From Leptodactylus fallax (lineage: Eukaryota; Chordata; Amphibia; Anura; Leptodactylidae): 64,000 nt of DNA. The notes under the pieces were generated by a model. It was not told the DNA's origin. It did not search any database and saw nothing but the letters and a program-made list of their open reading frames with translations. A program made the translations under genes and the position numbers. Of the stretch, positions 31,965-42,591 are shown piece by piece; the first letter of the stretch is position 1; every line of letters starts with the position of its first letter. The stretch is taken from NCBI GenBank assembly GCA_947044405.1, contig CAMRHE010000197.1:3100001-3164000 (forward strand), written 5' to 3'.

Positions 31965-32348
31965 TCCCTCTGTTGAAAGGAGTTTCTTCTTGGCAGCTTT
32001 GGTTCTTGCTGCCTTGTTGAGAATCTCCTTGTCAACATGTATGGTAGAGACAAAGGTCTCAAGCCTTCCAAGCTTACCTTGTCTAGGTGGATCATGGAGG
32101 CAATCAAAGTCTCTTTTTTTGCTCAGGAATTAGCTCCACCCGAATTTTGTACAGCCCATTCAACCAGGGCTGTATTGGCCTCTTGGGCTGAGAACCAGGC
32201 CTTACCTCTGGATTGGATCTGTGCGGCTGCTTCTTGGTTATCTCACCTAACCTTTATGGAACATTATCATCTAGATGTTCGGAGTTCTGTGGCGACTGCC
32301 TTTGGTCAGTCAGTCCTAAGTATTGTAGAGCAGGGAAACCCTCCCTAA
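31965..32348 (+). pseudogene. DIRS-b tyrosine recombinase, C-terminal part
   Basis: DIRS elements integrate with a tyrosine recombinase instead of an integrase. The frame shows LSRWIMEAIKVSFFAQ, then FCTAHSTRAVLASWA (the catalytic H-x-x-R), LDWICAAASWLSHLTF and EHYHLDVRSS with the nucleophile Tyr in the expected place, ending FGQSVLSIVEQ. The N-terminal part, including the first catalytic Arg, is absent or in another frame (31965-32036). It is open for 103 codons from 32037. Confidence 0.8.
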
Positions 32349-32365
32349 GGGAATTACTTGCTATA

Positions 32366-32462
32366 TCCCCATATTGTGCTGCTGTGGGATGTAAGGGAAT
32401 CGTTGATTATAATGTTAATCTGTTTTCCCTTAGTCCCAACAGCAGCACAAGCTTCCCTCCCT
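32366..32462. repeat. DIRS internal complementary region
   Basis: CCATATTGTGCTGCTGTGGG plus ATGTAAGGGAA is the inverse of the left outer end (31810-31842), and TTTTCCCTTAGTCCCAACAG plus CAGCACA is the inverse of the right outer end (32607-32637). The linking TCGTTGATTATAATG matches the inverse of CATTATAATCAACGA at 32642-32656. This fused arrangement is diagnostic of DIRS circle templates. Confidence 0.75.
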
Positions 32463-32702
32463 AAATTTGGAAATTTTTTACTTTATAACTTACACAAGGG
32501 GGGAGGTCTCTTTGCCCTCTTATAGGGTAACGTAGTCATGCATAATTTATGCTAATTAAAAGTTCTGTCTGTCCTACCAGCACACAGGGGCAGGAATACC
32601 CCATATTGTGCTGCTGTTGGGGCTAAGGGAAAACAGATCAACATTATAATCAACGATTGTCTGGTAAGCTAAGTAATATTTGTCTATATTACTCAATGCT
32701 AA

Positions 32703-32826
32703 TAATGCGGGTATAATATGGCCTGAGGGGTATGAAATGGCCTAGGCCACTTTATACCCCGGAGTATAATCTAGCCTAGGCCACTTTAACCCCGGGTATA
32801 GTCTGGAATGAGGGTATACTCTGGCC
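32703..32826. mobile_element. Right half of the GGTATAG MITE
   Basis: Counterpart of 22701-22975: GGGTATAATATGGCC, GGCCTAGGCCACTTT and CCCGGGTATAGTCTGG blocks in both orientations. It is followed directly by resumed DIRS-a coding sequence, so the pair of halves brackets everything inserted between 22976 and 32702. Confidence 0.6.
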
Positions 32827-33290
32827 TGTTACACCAGGTCAATTTCTCTCTTTCTCTCTGCCCCTTCAATCATTCAGACACTTTGCTTGTTTTTCCTGAA
32901 GGCCCTTGCAAGAACCTGGCTGCTTCCAAGGCTTCTATCTTCAGGTGGATTTGGTTTGCTATCAGGGAGGCCTATGGACTCCTGGATAGACCACTGCCTC
33001 TCTCTGTGTGACGGCTCACTCCACAAGAGCTGTTGGAGCCTTTAGGGCTGTTCAGCATCGGACTTCTGCTGCAAAGCTGCCACCTGGGCCTCTGTACACA
33101 CTTTCTCCAAGTTCTAAGAGTGCTAATGCTTTAAGTGTTTGTCTTTTGTGCCTCTGGGTTATGTTGGTATGTCCTGTCCTCTGTGTTCTATGTTCTGTAT
33201 ACATTGTTTGCAGTTTTCCCTTGTTATTTTTCCCCCTCAGTGTTCCAATCTTTCCCTTGGTTTTGCCCTGGCCAATCAGGGCCACTGCGT
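32827..33290 (+). pseudogene. DIRS-a tyrosine recombinase, broken
   Basis: Continuation of the DIRS element left at 22700: SDTLLVFPEGPCKNLAASK, IFRWIWFAIREAYGLLDRPLPLS, then TAHSTRAVGAF with the catalytic H-x-x-R, and in the next frame CKAATWASVHTFSKF followed by TAA. The nucleophile tyrosine is expected at this TAA (33115-33117), so the active residue is replaced by a stop. A further in-frame TGA lies before TAHSTR at about 33009. The downstream 170 bases are T-rich and may be the 3' part of the element. Confidence 0.8.
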
Positions 33291-33821
33291 GGGGTTGAAG
33301 AAGACCTAGGTCTTCAGGGCATCCGTTGAGGGCTCAGGTCAGTCTAGTGTGTAGCTGTGACAGTGTGCAGAGTCATCCCTGCAGTCAGCACTGAGACTGG
33401 GCATCAACGGCTGCCCATACAGTCTCCAGGAGGATTATTATCAGCCCCAGGCTCATCTAGAGCCAACCTTGAGAAGGGAGTACCGCTGTTTTGATTATTG
33501 GACACCGTGCCAGGAGGAGCAGTGGAGGACACTGACAGGATGAACTCACTCGGGCCTAACCAGACGGTAACCAGATCCCTGTCAGGACTCCCTGCACTAC
33601 CATCCCCAGCATCCTTATCTGGGAGTGGCACGAGAGGAGGAGTAGTTGGAGAAGTCTGCCATAGAGCCTGTGTTATTCCTGGGCACCCTCCTATAACCAA
33701 GGCTGGGAGATTGGACATTGTGGTACTACTACCCCCATTTTGGAAGCTGCCATTGTACCTGTTCCAGTTGCTGTAATAAAGCTGTTCCTGTTCAACTGCA
33801 ACCACTGGCTTCCTGAGTACC
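33291..33821. other. Possible LTR-like or retroelement tail
   Basis: No gene is recognised. The end (CTGTAATAAAGCTGTTCCTG near 33772) has an AATAAA signal followed by TTCAACTGCAACCACTGGCT, similar in layout to 61580-61620 (GTTCAACTGCACTACTGCCT). This fits the R/U5 part of a retroelement LTR, but I could not define both ends. Confidence 0.3.
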
Positions 33822-33996
33822 ACCTTATAAATAATAGTCCACATTATCAATGTTAGCCCTCTTATAAATAATAGCTCTCTTAACCATAATACCCCCTTAT
33901 AAATAATAGCCCTCTTATAAATAATAGCCTCTTTAACAAAATCCTCTTTATAAAGTTCCCCTCTTATAAATAAAAGCGACCACAATATATATAGTA
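33822..33996. repeat. AT-rich minisatellite, left part (CTTATAAATAATAGCCC)
   Basis: Tandem units of about 17-25 bp of the form CCCTCTTATAAATAATAG. The same array resumes at 37693 after two transposons. Confidence 0.8.
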
Positions 33997-34335
33997 CCCG
34001 TATATGCCGGCGTATAAGACGACTGGGCGTATAAGACGACCCCCAACTTCTGCCCTAAAAATATAGAATTTGGTATATACTCACTGTATAAGACTACCCC
34101 TCTCCCAAATGAAAAAAAAGTCTGCTTTGATTTCAACATGTTAATTTTAATTCAAATGCATATGACATGCAGGTACTGTATATAGCAGCAAAACTGTCAC
34201 TTATAAACATAAGGTTGCTTCAAACATGTACGGTAAAGCTAAAACTTTGCAAAACAAACAAGAGAGCAAGTGCCTGGTGATCATAACTGTAAGCTGCGAT
34301 ATTGTAACAGGTCTTGCTGGCATGACAGTTTCCCT

Positions 34336-35697
34336 TTAAAAGCCTTCAAAATCCTCCTGTTCGTCATCTGATATCATAAGTACATCAATGACATCTTGTG
34401 ATACATTTGTAAGGCAATCATCGTATGGATCAAATTCCGTATCAGATGGTACGCTCTCAGCTCCAGCTTCTTCTACTTCCTCTTCATCTTGCCACAAGTA
34501 GTCGTCCTCCATGCCATCTAATGAATTTGATATGCCACACTTCTTGAAAGACTTGATGACGGTTTCTTCATCAATATCATTCCAGGCTTTTATGACAAAC
34601 TGGCACAAAACATCCAGCTGTGGAGCACGCATGTTTCCTCCTTTTGTGAATGACTTTTCGCCGCTAACCATCCACTCATTCCATTGTTCTCGAATGCGAT
34701 CTTTAAATGGCTTGTTTAGGCACACATCCAGCGGCTGTACCAGCGATGTTAATCCTCCAGGAATAACTGCGGCATGGGTGTTTAATCTTGCAAGCCTCTG
34801 CTTGGTGCTTGGAGTTAAATGAGCCCTGAACATATCCCACACCAGTAGACTAGATTTTTTAAGAAGTCCACCTGGTCGCCTGCTCCACACAATCTTAAGC
34901 CATAGCTTTACCCCTTCTTCATCCATCCAGCCTTTTTCATTCACATGCACAAAACAACCAGGAGGGAACTTGAGCTTTGGCATTGTTTTTCTTTTGAAAA
35001 TGATCATTGGTCTCAGTTTGGCGCCATCAGCTGTGCATGCTAATACGACTGTGAAACTGGACTTCTCATGCCCTGTTGTTTTAATTAAAACAGTTTTTTC
35101 ACCTTTCTGATGAACGGTTTTATTTCCAACCATGTCAAAATTCATTGGAGTTTCATCCATGTTTCCAATGCAACTTAACGGATAGCCGTGTTTAGTGCGC
35201 TGTTTTATTATGTAGCGATGAAAATTATTCACTTTGGCATCAAGATCAGCAGGCAACTTTTGGGCAATTTTTGTCTTTTGCCTCAGTACCATATTATGTC
35301 TTGCCATGAATCTAGTACACCAGGATGCAGTGGCCTTAAATCTGTTGCTGTGATCTGGGTTAGATTTGGCCCACTGAAGTGCAAACAGGCGTATTTGATT
35401 GCGTGTCACTACATAACCGCTTTGGCGATGCTTATCCACCATATCGGCTACAATTTTTTCAAGTTCTGGCCAGTGTGCGGTGCCTCTTCTTAATGCACAC
35501 TTACCTCTTGGCATACTCTTTAAAGCTTTTTCATTTGCTTTCCAGTCCCGAACCATCTTTTCTGTAACTCCATACTGTCTTGCAGCAGCACAGTTATTAT
35601 GCTCCCTGGCAAAATTTATAACTTTAAGTTTGAAACTGGCTTCATATTTCTTTCTTCTTGCTTGTGGAGCCATGATGGGGTTTTGACTGTTGGACAT
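34336..35697 (-). CDS. Pogo/Tigger-like transposase (CENP-B type HTH, DDD core)
   Basis: The frame opens at 35763; I prefer the ATG at 35697 (MSNSQNPIMAPQARRKK, about 453 aa), because the preceding 22 residues look non-coding. Order: psq-type helix-turn-helix (YEASFKLKVINFAREHNNCAAARQYGVTEKMVRDW), a CENP-B-like second HTH (QSGYVVTRNQIRLFALQWA, WCTRFMARHNMVLR), then the catalytic core with NMDETPMNFDM, LLVWDMFRAHLTPS and LVQPLDVCLNKPFK, matching the DDD pattern of pogo transposases. The C-terminus is acidic (WQDEEEVEEAGAESVPSD). It cuts and pastes at TA. No stop or frameshift is seen; it may be functional or recently so. The domesticated relatives JRK/TIGD-type proteins are an alternative, but the flanking TIRs favour an active element. 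Confidence 0.9.
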   Translation of the reverse strand: MSNSQNPIMAPQARRKKYEASFKLKVINFAREHNNCAAARQYGVTEKMVRDWKANEKALKSMPRGKCALRRGTAHWPELEKIVADMVDKHRQSGYVVTRNQIRLFALQWAKSNPDHSNRFKATASWCTRFMARHNMVLRQKTKIAQKLPADLDAKVNNFHRYIIKQRTKHGYPLSCIGNMDETPMNFDMVGNKTVHQKGEKTVLIKTTGHEKSSFTVVLACTADGAKLRPMIIFKRKTMPKLKFPPGCFVHVNEKGWMDEEGVKLWLKIVWSRRPGGLLKKSSLLVWDMFRAHLTPSTKQRLARLNTHAAVIPGGLTSLVQPLDVCLNKPFKDRIREQWNEWMVSGEKSFTKGGNMRAPQLDVLCQFVIKAWNDIDEETVIKSFKKCGISNSLDGMEDDYLWQDEEEVEEAGAESVPSDTEFDPYDDCLTNVSQDVIDVLMISDDEQEDFEGF

Positions 35698-35799
35698 TTT
35701 TATACTGTACTGTGTGTACCGTACTGTTGCTACTGTGTGAACAGGTACAGATAATACTGCCACTGTAATATTACTGTATGCGGTACCCAGTGTTATTAC

Positions 35800-36002
35800 A
35801 GTAATTACAGTTTAAGAAAGATGGCTGGGCAAGCAGGGAGAGCTGACCAATCCAAGCAGGATTTGTACAACAAGCAGCCAATCGCTGCAAGCTATGGTAT
35901 GTACAGTGCTATACCAGTGATTGGCTGCTTGTTGTATAAATCCTGCTTGGATTGGTCAGCTCTCCCTGCTTGCCCAGCCATCTTTCTTAAACTGTAATTA
36001 CT
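35800..36002. repeat. Long perfect-type hairpin, 88-bp arms
   Basis: Arm 35800-35887 is the inverse of 35915-36002 with only two mismatches, around a 27-base loop. It lies just upstream of the pogo transposase start and would form a strong stem as RNA or cruciform DNA. Confidence 0.92.
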
Positions 36003-36028
36003 TAAAGGGATACTGACATGGCCAAATT

Positions 36029-36656
36029 GCTATATGGAGGGTTAAAAACAGCTTACTAAACGATAGTAATCTGTTGTTAACCCTCCATATAGCTTAGTAA
36101 AGTGATTTTTCAACTTTTATGTATGTGTATATGTATTTTTACATATTCTTTACATATTTTACATATTTTACATATTTTACATATTTTACATATTTTTACA
36201 TATTCAGTATGCTAAGAGCAGGGAGCCGCACTGTGTGAGGTATAACCAATAGGATTAGTGCAGGGGCGGGGAGTCACCGGGAGGAGAAGGGGGGCGGGGT
36301 CGGCACTTATTGTAGCAATATGCACACTTACACCAGCATGTAAGCTCTTCATTAATATCACAGCATGGATGCGAGGGGAATCTGGCGTTACTGCACCGCC
36401 AGCTTTCCCCTTGCATCCATGCTGTGATATTAATGAAGATCCGACATGCTTCTGTAAGTGCCGCCTGTGACCCCCAGCTCTGTGACGCCGACCGCTGTGA
36501 CGGGGTGGCTGCATTAGCATACAGCGCGCCGCCCCGTCAGCGCGTACTAAGCCTCTTCTAATGACTGTGAGAGGCGGATTGCCGCGCATGCGCGGCGGTC
36601 CCAGGAAGCGGCTCTCTACGCGCTGACGGGGAAAAAAACACCTCACACAGTGCGGC
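36029..36656. repeat. Set of nested and serial inverted repeats
   Basis: Three levels are visible: arms 36029-36051 / 36071-36093 (one mismatch in 23); arms 36347-36388 / 36397-36438 (CTTCATTAATATCACAGCAT and its inverse, few mismatches); and an outer pair 36225-36240 / 36641-36656 (GCCGCACTGTGTGAGG, exact) enclosing 36532-36546 / 36617-36631 (CCCCGTCAGCGCGTA, exact). A TACATATTTT tandem repeat is at about 36130-36205. It probably represents one or more foldback elements that entered the pogo leader; TTAA at 36002-36005 fits a TTAA-type MITE. Confidence 0.75.
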
Positions 36657-36760
36657 CCCCGTATATCCGGCGTATAAGACGACCCCCCACTGTAGCCATT
36701 ATTTTAAGGGGTTAAAAAGTCGTCTTATACGCCAGTATATACGGTATATACACAGACACG

Positions 36761-38385
<1,625 letters not shown>

Positions 38386-38639
38386 AGCAGGTAATCTCTT
38401 TCCCTTACCAGAAAACAAATCTTTTACTCACCTTACTGCACTCCCACGATGAGCGGAGCAGTCGAAGGTTCCCCTGTAGTAGTGGAACAGGTGGCGCGAT
38501 GGAGTGACGTCCTGCGCGTTTCCGTAGGTGTTCTATGGCAGAGTAGGGACTTTTCAGCTCCCTGCTCTGTCATAGGATTAAACTGTATTGTTGTGCATCG
38601 CACAGAATGCCAATACAGCAGTGGAGCTCCCAGGATTCA

Positions 38640-38745
38640 AGCCATCAGGTTAAAAGCCTGATGCTTTGGATCCCGGAGGCCCCTTTGGGGACGGGGGCCC
38701 TGGGCAATTGCCCAGTTTGCCCCACCCCTAACGCTGGCCCTGTTC
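38640..38745. mobile_element. hAT-like right end (inverse of CAGGGCCAGCG)
   Basis: Reads CGGGGGCCCTGGGCAATTGC then CCAGTTTGCCCCACCCCTAACGCTGGCCCTG split over 38688-38744; the inverse begins CAGGGCCAGCGTTAGGGG, a common hAT-type tip. The left end was not located. Confidence 0.4.
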
Positions 38746-38789
38746 CCCACCCTCTGGGACTGCTTTAGCACATCCCATAGTGCTGTGTC

Positions 38790-38880
38790 CCCCAATGAAA
38801 TAAGTGAGAAAAATGGATTTTTGTACTCACCGTAAAATCCTTTTCATTGGGGGACACAGACCCCACCCTTGTTTCTTATT
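38790..38880. repeat. DIRS-like terminal inverted repeat, left
   Basis: TGTGTCCCCCAATGAAATAA, AAAATGGATTTTTGTACTCA and TTTTCATTGGGGGACACAG. Its inverse is at 41385-41470, so the two bracket 2.6 kb. Tips of this type with the GGGGGACACAG palindrome occur in DIRS-like elements as I know them; no recombinase frame remains between them. Confidence 0.45.
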
Positions 38881-39330
38881 GTTCCTGCCCCAGGCTGTGT
38901 TGGTCCATTTGCGGGTTCAGGACATGTTGGTGCTTATTGGTTCTATGTTCTTTGTGTTTATTTGTGTCTTTCTCCTACTGCTGCGATCAGTGTCGAACTG
39001 GGACGTCTAGGGCCCACCAGTGGAATTGTTTCTAGGGAACCACCATCAGGACCCCTGCAGATCAGCGGTACCGAGACAAAGGTAATAACATGTTGGGAGC
39101 CATGCTGCTCACCCACTATACCATGTGCACCACAGCACTACCTAAACCTACTGCTACACCTTGTATGGCAAGTGAACAGCGTGGCTCCTAGAATTGTTAC
39201 CTTTACCTGTAGCTGCACTGTCCTGGAAAAGCTGATCTGCAGAGGTCCTGGCTGTTGTATCATCACAGATGTAATATTGCTGGCCTATCCTAAGGACAGG
39301 CCATCAATATTAGAAAGATGGATAAATCTT

Positions 39331-39699
39331 TTAAAGAGGTTGTCCAGGAATTGGGGCAACCCATGTGGCTGGCGGGAGGTGTAAAGTAAATAAATAAATT
39401 AAGAAGCATACTCACCTGTCCTCGGTGCTCCGTTGTCCACTGCCAGTGTCCATTCAGTCTCATGCCGGCGACTCCTTGCTGGGAGTCCTGCACCTCATGT
39501 GACCGCTAAGACCAATTAGGTACAGGATTTCCAGAAATGAGGTGCCGCCATGAGACCGAACAGACACAGGCAGAGGACAACCGGGAGCTGGGGACAGGTG
39601 AGTATGCTTTTTTTTTTTTTTTTTTTTAATTTTCTTATTTTTACACCTCCCTGGCGGCCGCCACAGTGGTCACTCCAGTTTATGGACAACCTCTTTTAA
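39331..39699. mobile_element. TTAA-flanked foldback MITE 1
   Basis: Left TTAAAGAGGTTGTCCAGGAA, right TTTATGGACAACCTCTTTTAA. The inner inverted pair AGAAGCATACTCACCTGTCC / GACAGGTGAGTATGCTTTTT indicates a foldback about 370 bp long. TTAA at both edges fits a piggyBac- or Kolobok-type target. Confidence 0.7.
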
Positions 39700-39881
39700 G
39701 GGGTTGTCTGGGCCAAATTTTTCTATGGTCACTTCACTTTTCCTCCCACATAGTGGCCTCTTCACTAGTCCCCCATACTGTATGGGGAACAGTGATGGGG
39801 TCATTATATTGTGTGGGAGCAGTGATGGGGGCTAACATCCTGTGGGGGGGGAGGGACATTAAACTGTGTGATGCATATTAA

Positions 39882-40292
39882 AGGAGTTGTCCAGGGTTAA
39901 TCTTTTTTATGGCCTATGCTCAGGATAGGACATAAATACCTGATCGGTAAGGGGCTGACACACGGCCTCATCAGCTTTTCGGAGCCTCTTCCGGCGCCCG
40001 TTCTGTACACAACACAGGGCCAGAAGCAGAAAGCTCCATCCGCTATATAGCAGCCCGGCGCCTTCACTGTAGCTCAGCTCCCACTGACTTCAATAAGTGC
40101 TGAAATACAGTGAAGATGCCCAGCCCCTATACAGTGGACAGAGCTTTCTGCTTCTGGCCCTGTATTGTGTACAGGACGGGCATCAGAAGTGGCTCCATAC
40201 AGCTGATCGGTCCGGGATCAGCCCTCTACAGATCAGGTATCTATGGCCTATCCTGAGGATAAACCATAACAAATTATGCCTGGACAACCCCT
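39882..40292. mobile_element. TTAA-flanked foldback MITE 2
   Basis: Left TTAAAGGAGTTGTCCAGGGT (TTAA 39878-39881), right TGCCTGGACAACCCCTTTAA (TTAA 40293-40296). The two halves are long inverse copies (TATGGCCTATGCTCAGGATA with TATCCTGAGGATAAACCATA; GGGCCAGAAGCAGAAAGCTC with its inverse), so nearly the whole 411 bp folds back. Confidence 0.8.
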
Positions 40293-40324
40293 TTAATATA
40301 ACCACCTAATGCGCCACACTTTAA

Positions 40325-40741
40325 AGAGGTTGTCCAGTATAATTTTTTTCTTTTTTATAATTAGTCCTGGGGTGGTGAATCCCCCCTATCCCCCCCCCCC
40401 CAAAAAAAAAAAAAAAAAAAAAAAAAACACTAAACATACTTACCTCCCAGCACGGTCCGGTCCCGCAGATCTGCTGTCTTTTTTCGCCAGAAGTCCTCAC
40501 TGGTTGTGACATCCCATGTCCCTTTCCTTCCCTTAGGCTGCTGATTGGCCTCAGGGGTCACGTGACGTCACAGGTAGTCATGTGTAAGGGGATCTTGCGC
40601 TGAAAGAAAACAGAGCTGCAGGCCGAACCGCACTGGGAGACACTGGGGACAGGAAAGAAAGTTTTTTGTTTTTTTTTTGTTTTGTTTTTTTCACCTGCCC
40701 TGGTGTAATTAAAAAAAAAAATGTTATTCTGCACAACCCCT
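40325..40741. mobile_element. TTAA-flanked foldback MITE 3
   Basis: Left TTAAAGAGGTTGTCCAGTAT (40321), right TGCACAACCCCTTTAA (TTAA 40742-40745). The inner pair CATACTTACCTCCCAGCACG and the GGGACAGGAAAGAAAG side is similar to MITE 1. It contains a C-run followed by a long A-run (40389-40427). Confidence 0.7.
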
Positions 40742-40949
40742 TTAATGTTGTCCCCCAGGCTATTGGCCTCCATCACTGCCCCCCCCAATAATATAATGGT
40801 CCCATCAATGGTCCCCATACAGTATAGGGGACCAGTGAAGGAGCCACTGTATGGAGTATAAGCTCCACAGTGGCCCCCACCCAGTATTATAAGCTCCACA
40901 GTGGCCCCCACATAGTATTATAAGCTCCCAACAGCCCCCCTACGCTTCG

Positions 40950-41310
40950 GTGCTATTATTATACTCTGGGGTCTCCTCAGACCCCAGAGTATAATAATTG
41001 GAGGCCCAGGGAAGGTGATTAAAAATAACAAACACTCATACTCACCTTGCCTTACCTTTCCTTATCATCCTCGCTCCATCCTGCCGTCTTCAGCGTCTTC
41101 AGGCCCTCTTCAGACATCGCTGCTGAGGCCTGTGATTGGGCCTCAGCGGTCACATGGGGGCGCACTGACGTCATTACGCGGCCGCGCACCATGTGACCGC
41201 TGGGGCCTAATCACAGGCCTCAGTCACAGGATGGAAGAGCGCCGGAGAGAATGCTGTGCCCAGGAGAGGTGAGAATATGTATTTATTATTTTCAGTCACC
41301 TGCCCTGCCA
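40950..41310. mobile_element. Foldback MITE with CAGACCCCAGAG palindrome
   Basis: A perfect palindrome, ATTATTATACTCTGGGGTCT then its inverse, at about 40954-40998, is followed by arms AACACTCATACTCACCTTGC and GAGAGGTGAGAATATGTATT (about 41027-41290). The same layout (palindrome plus arms plus ATAGTGGCC minisatellite) is found at 20540-20850 and 51920-52280. Confidence 0.65.
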
Positions 41311-41384
41311 TCTATTGGAAAGGGGTCTGCAATATGCAATATGCTATTCTTAGTGTCAACCTCCTAATGGCCAGGTCTATTCAT

Positions 41385-41485
41385 TGGGGGACACAGCTCA
41401 TAGTGCTGTGTCCCCCAATGAATACAGTGAGAAAATAATTTTACGGTGAGTACAAAAATCCATTTTTCCTGGACAATCCCTTTAA
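41385..41485. repeat. DIRS-like terminal inverted repeat, right, plus TTAA tip
   Basis: CATTGGGGGACACAGCTCAT, GCTGTGTCCCCCAATGAATA and TTACGGTGAGTACAAAAATC form the inverse of 38790-38865. Directly after is TCCTGGACAATCCCTTTAA, the right tip of a TTAA-type MITE whose left end I could not pair with certainty (39696 is a candidate). Confidence 0.45.
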
Positions 41486-42044
41486 ATTACTCAGCACTTA
41501 TTTAGCTTTAGTGAATTTAATTAATTTTTCATAGATCAAACATTGCTGGCACTGGTAAGAAGCTATAGCATTTTACAAGTCTTAAAATGCCATTAAGTTA
41601 TAGTGAACATACAAAAACTCTGTCAACACAATTCTCTTTCCATGCTGTGCTCCTCGTTCCCCTTAGAGCAGAGGTCATACCAAATGAGGGTACTAAATAG
41701 TGTAATATAATTAAGTGAGGGGCTGTGTGGCTACACTACTGTCAGCTTGCTCTTATCTAAATGTTATTTTCTTTCTTAAGCCTCTTTATTTTTGTGCCAT
41801 ATTCCCCTAAGCACTTTTCTTCTGGTATTCCTATAAACTTTCTTCTTCATCTCTTTGGACAGGAACTCTTCATTGGCCTTGAGGCCTGACAAACTGAACA
41901 AACTAATTAATAGGGAAACATTAATTATAATGATGATATTACACTGAATTTTTAGTATACAGTGCATGAATCTTGCTCAAAAAAAATAAAATTAGTTACA
42001 TTGTTCAGAACTGGTGTTTACAAAGTAGCTGCCAGTACTGAACA
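41486..42044. other. Spacer without recognisable gene
   Basis: AT-rich, with no repeat end or gene that I can support. Confidence 0.4.
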
Positions 42045-42387
42045 GTGTTCAGTGAATTCCCACATTGCGAAAACGCTCTGTTTTACATTACCTGCAAGAT
42101 GGATGGGATTCTGGCTAATCACATCCACACATTGTAGAAAAAAAAATCTGCAGCGGAAAATCTGTGTTTTCAAAAATGCTTAGGTTTTTGAAAATCGGCG
42201 CATATCAATTATACCTCTGGAAACACTGGAGTTTTCCAAATAGGTATAATAGGGACAGAAAGTCCACAGAGGAAAACTCTGCGAAATTGCAATGGAAAAC
42301 TCTGCGGGAAAAAACCCATTGCGTTTCCAATTAGTATTTTTCCGCAGAGCTTTTTTGCTGCATTTTGCTACGTGGGGCCTTAGCCTA
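42045..42387. mobile_element. MITE with GGGGCCTTAGCC end
   Basis: Right end GCTACGTGGGGCCTTAGCC at 42367-42385, left end near GAATTCCCACATTGCGAAAA. The interior carries CTGCAGCGGAAAATCTG and AACTCTGCGGGAAAAAAC. Same family as 51405-51676 and as the scraps at 130-366 and 17368-17577. Confidence 0.6.
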
Positions 42388-42591
42388 AAAGGGGTTTACC
42401 AAGCTTGTAAGTTTTATGACCTATCCTCAAGATAGGTCATCAATTAAAAAACCGCAGGGTTTGACAGCCAGGACACCCCACAGATGAACTGTTCAAAAAG
42501 ACCGTAGCATTTGGATGAGCAACACAGCCTCTTCACTGAATGCCAAGCACAGCACCGTACATTGTATAGTTGCTGTTCTTGATATTGCATG

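Larger units (their letters stand above)
31805..32662 (+). mobile_element. Internally deleted DIRS element (DIRS-b) with ICR
   Basis: The terminal inverted repeats are about 75 bp: TTTCCCTTACGTCCCACAGC to TAGCATAAATTATGCATGAC at 31810-31912, and the inverse GTCATGCATAATTTATGCTA to GGCTAAGGGAAAACAG at 32536-32637. Between them are the C-terminal part of a tyrosine recombinase (31912-32348) and, at about 32366-32462, a segment that joins inverted copies of both outer ends: the internal complementary region used by DIRS elements to form circles. The left half (gag, RT) is gone. Confidence 0.8.
33997..36754 (-). mobile_element. Pogo-type Tc1/mariner transposon with open transposase
   Basis: The ends are an inverted pair, CCCGTATATGCCGGCGTATA at 33997 and the inverse of CCGTATATACTGGCGTATA ending at 36754, each followed inward by AGACGAC and bordered outward by TA (33995-33996, 36755-36756). 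The element is 2758 bp, with the transposase on the minus strand and about 1 kb of palindrome-rich leader before it. A second left-end-like copy at about 36658-36690 lies just inside the right end, which could mean a separate 97-bp MITE (36658-36754) or subterminal repeats. It is inserted in the TTATAAATAATAG minisatellite. Confidence 0.8.

Noticed and set aside
33404..33985. 193-codon minus-strand frame with LLFIRG/IIYKG repeats
   Set aside because: The repeats come from translating the TTATAAATAATAG minisatellite; not a gene.
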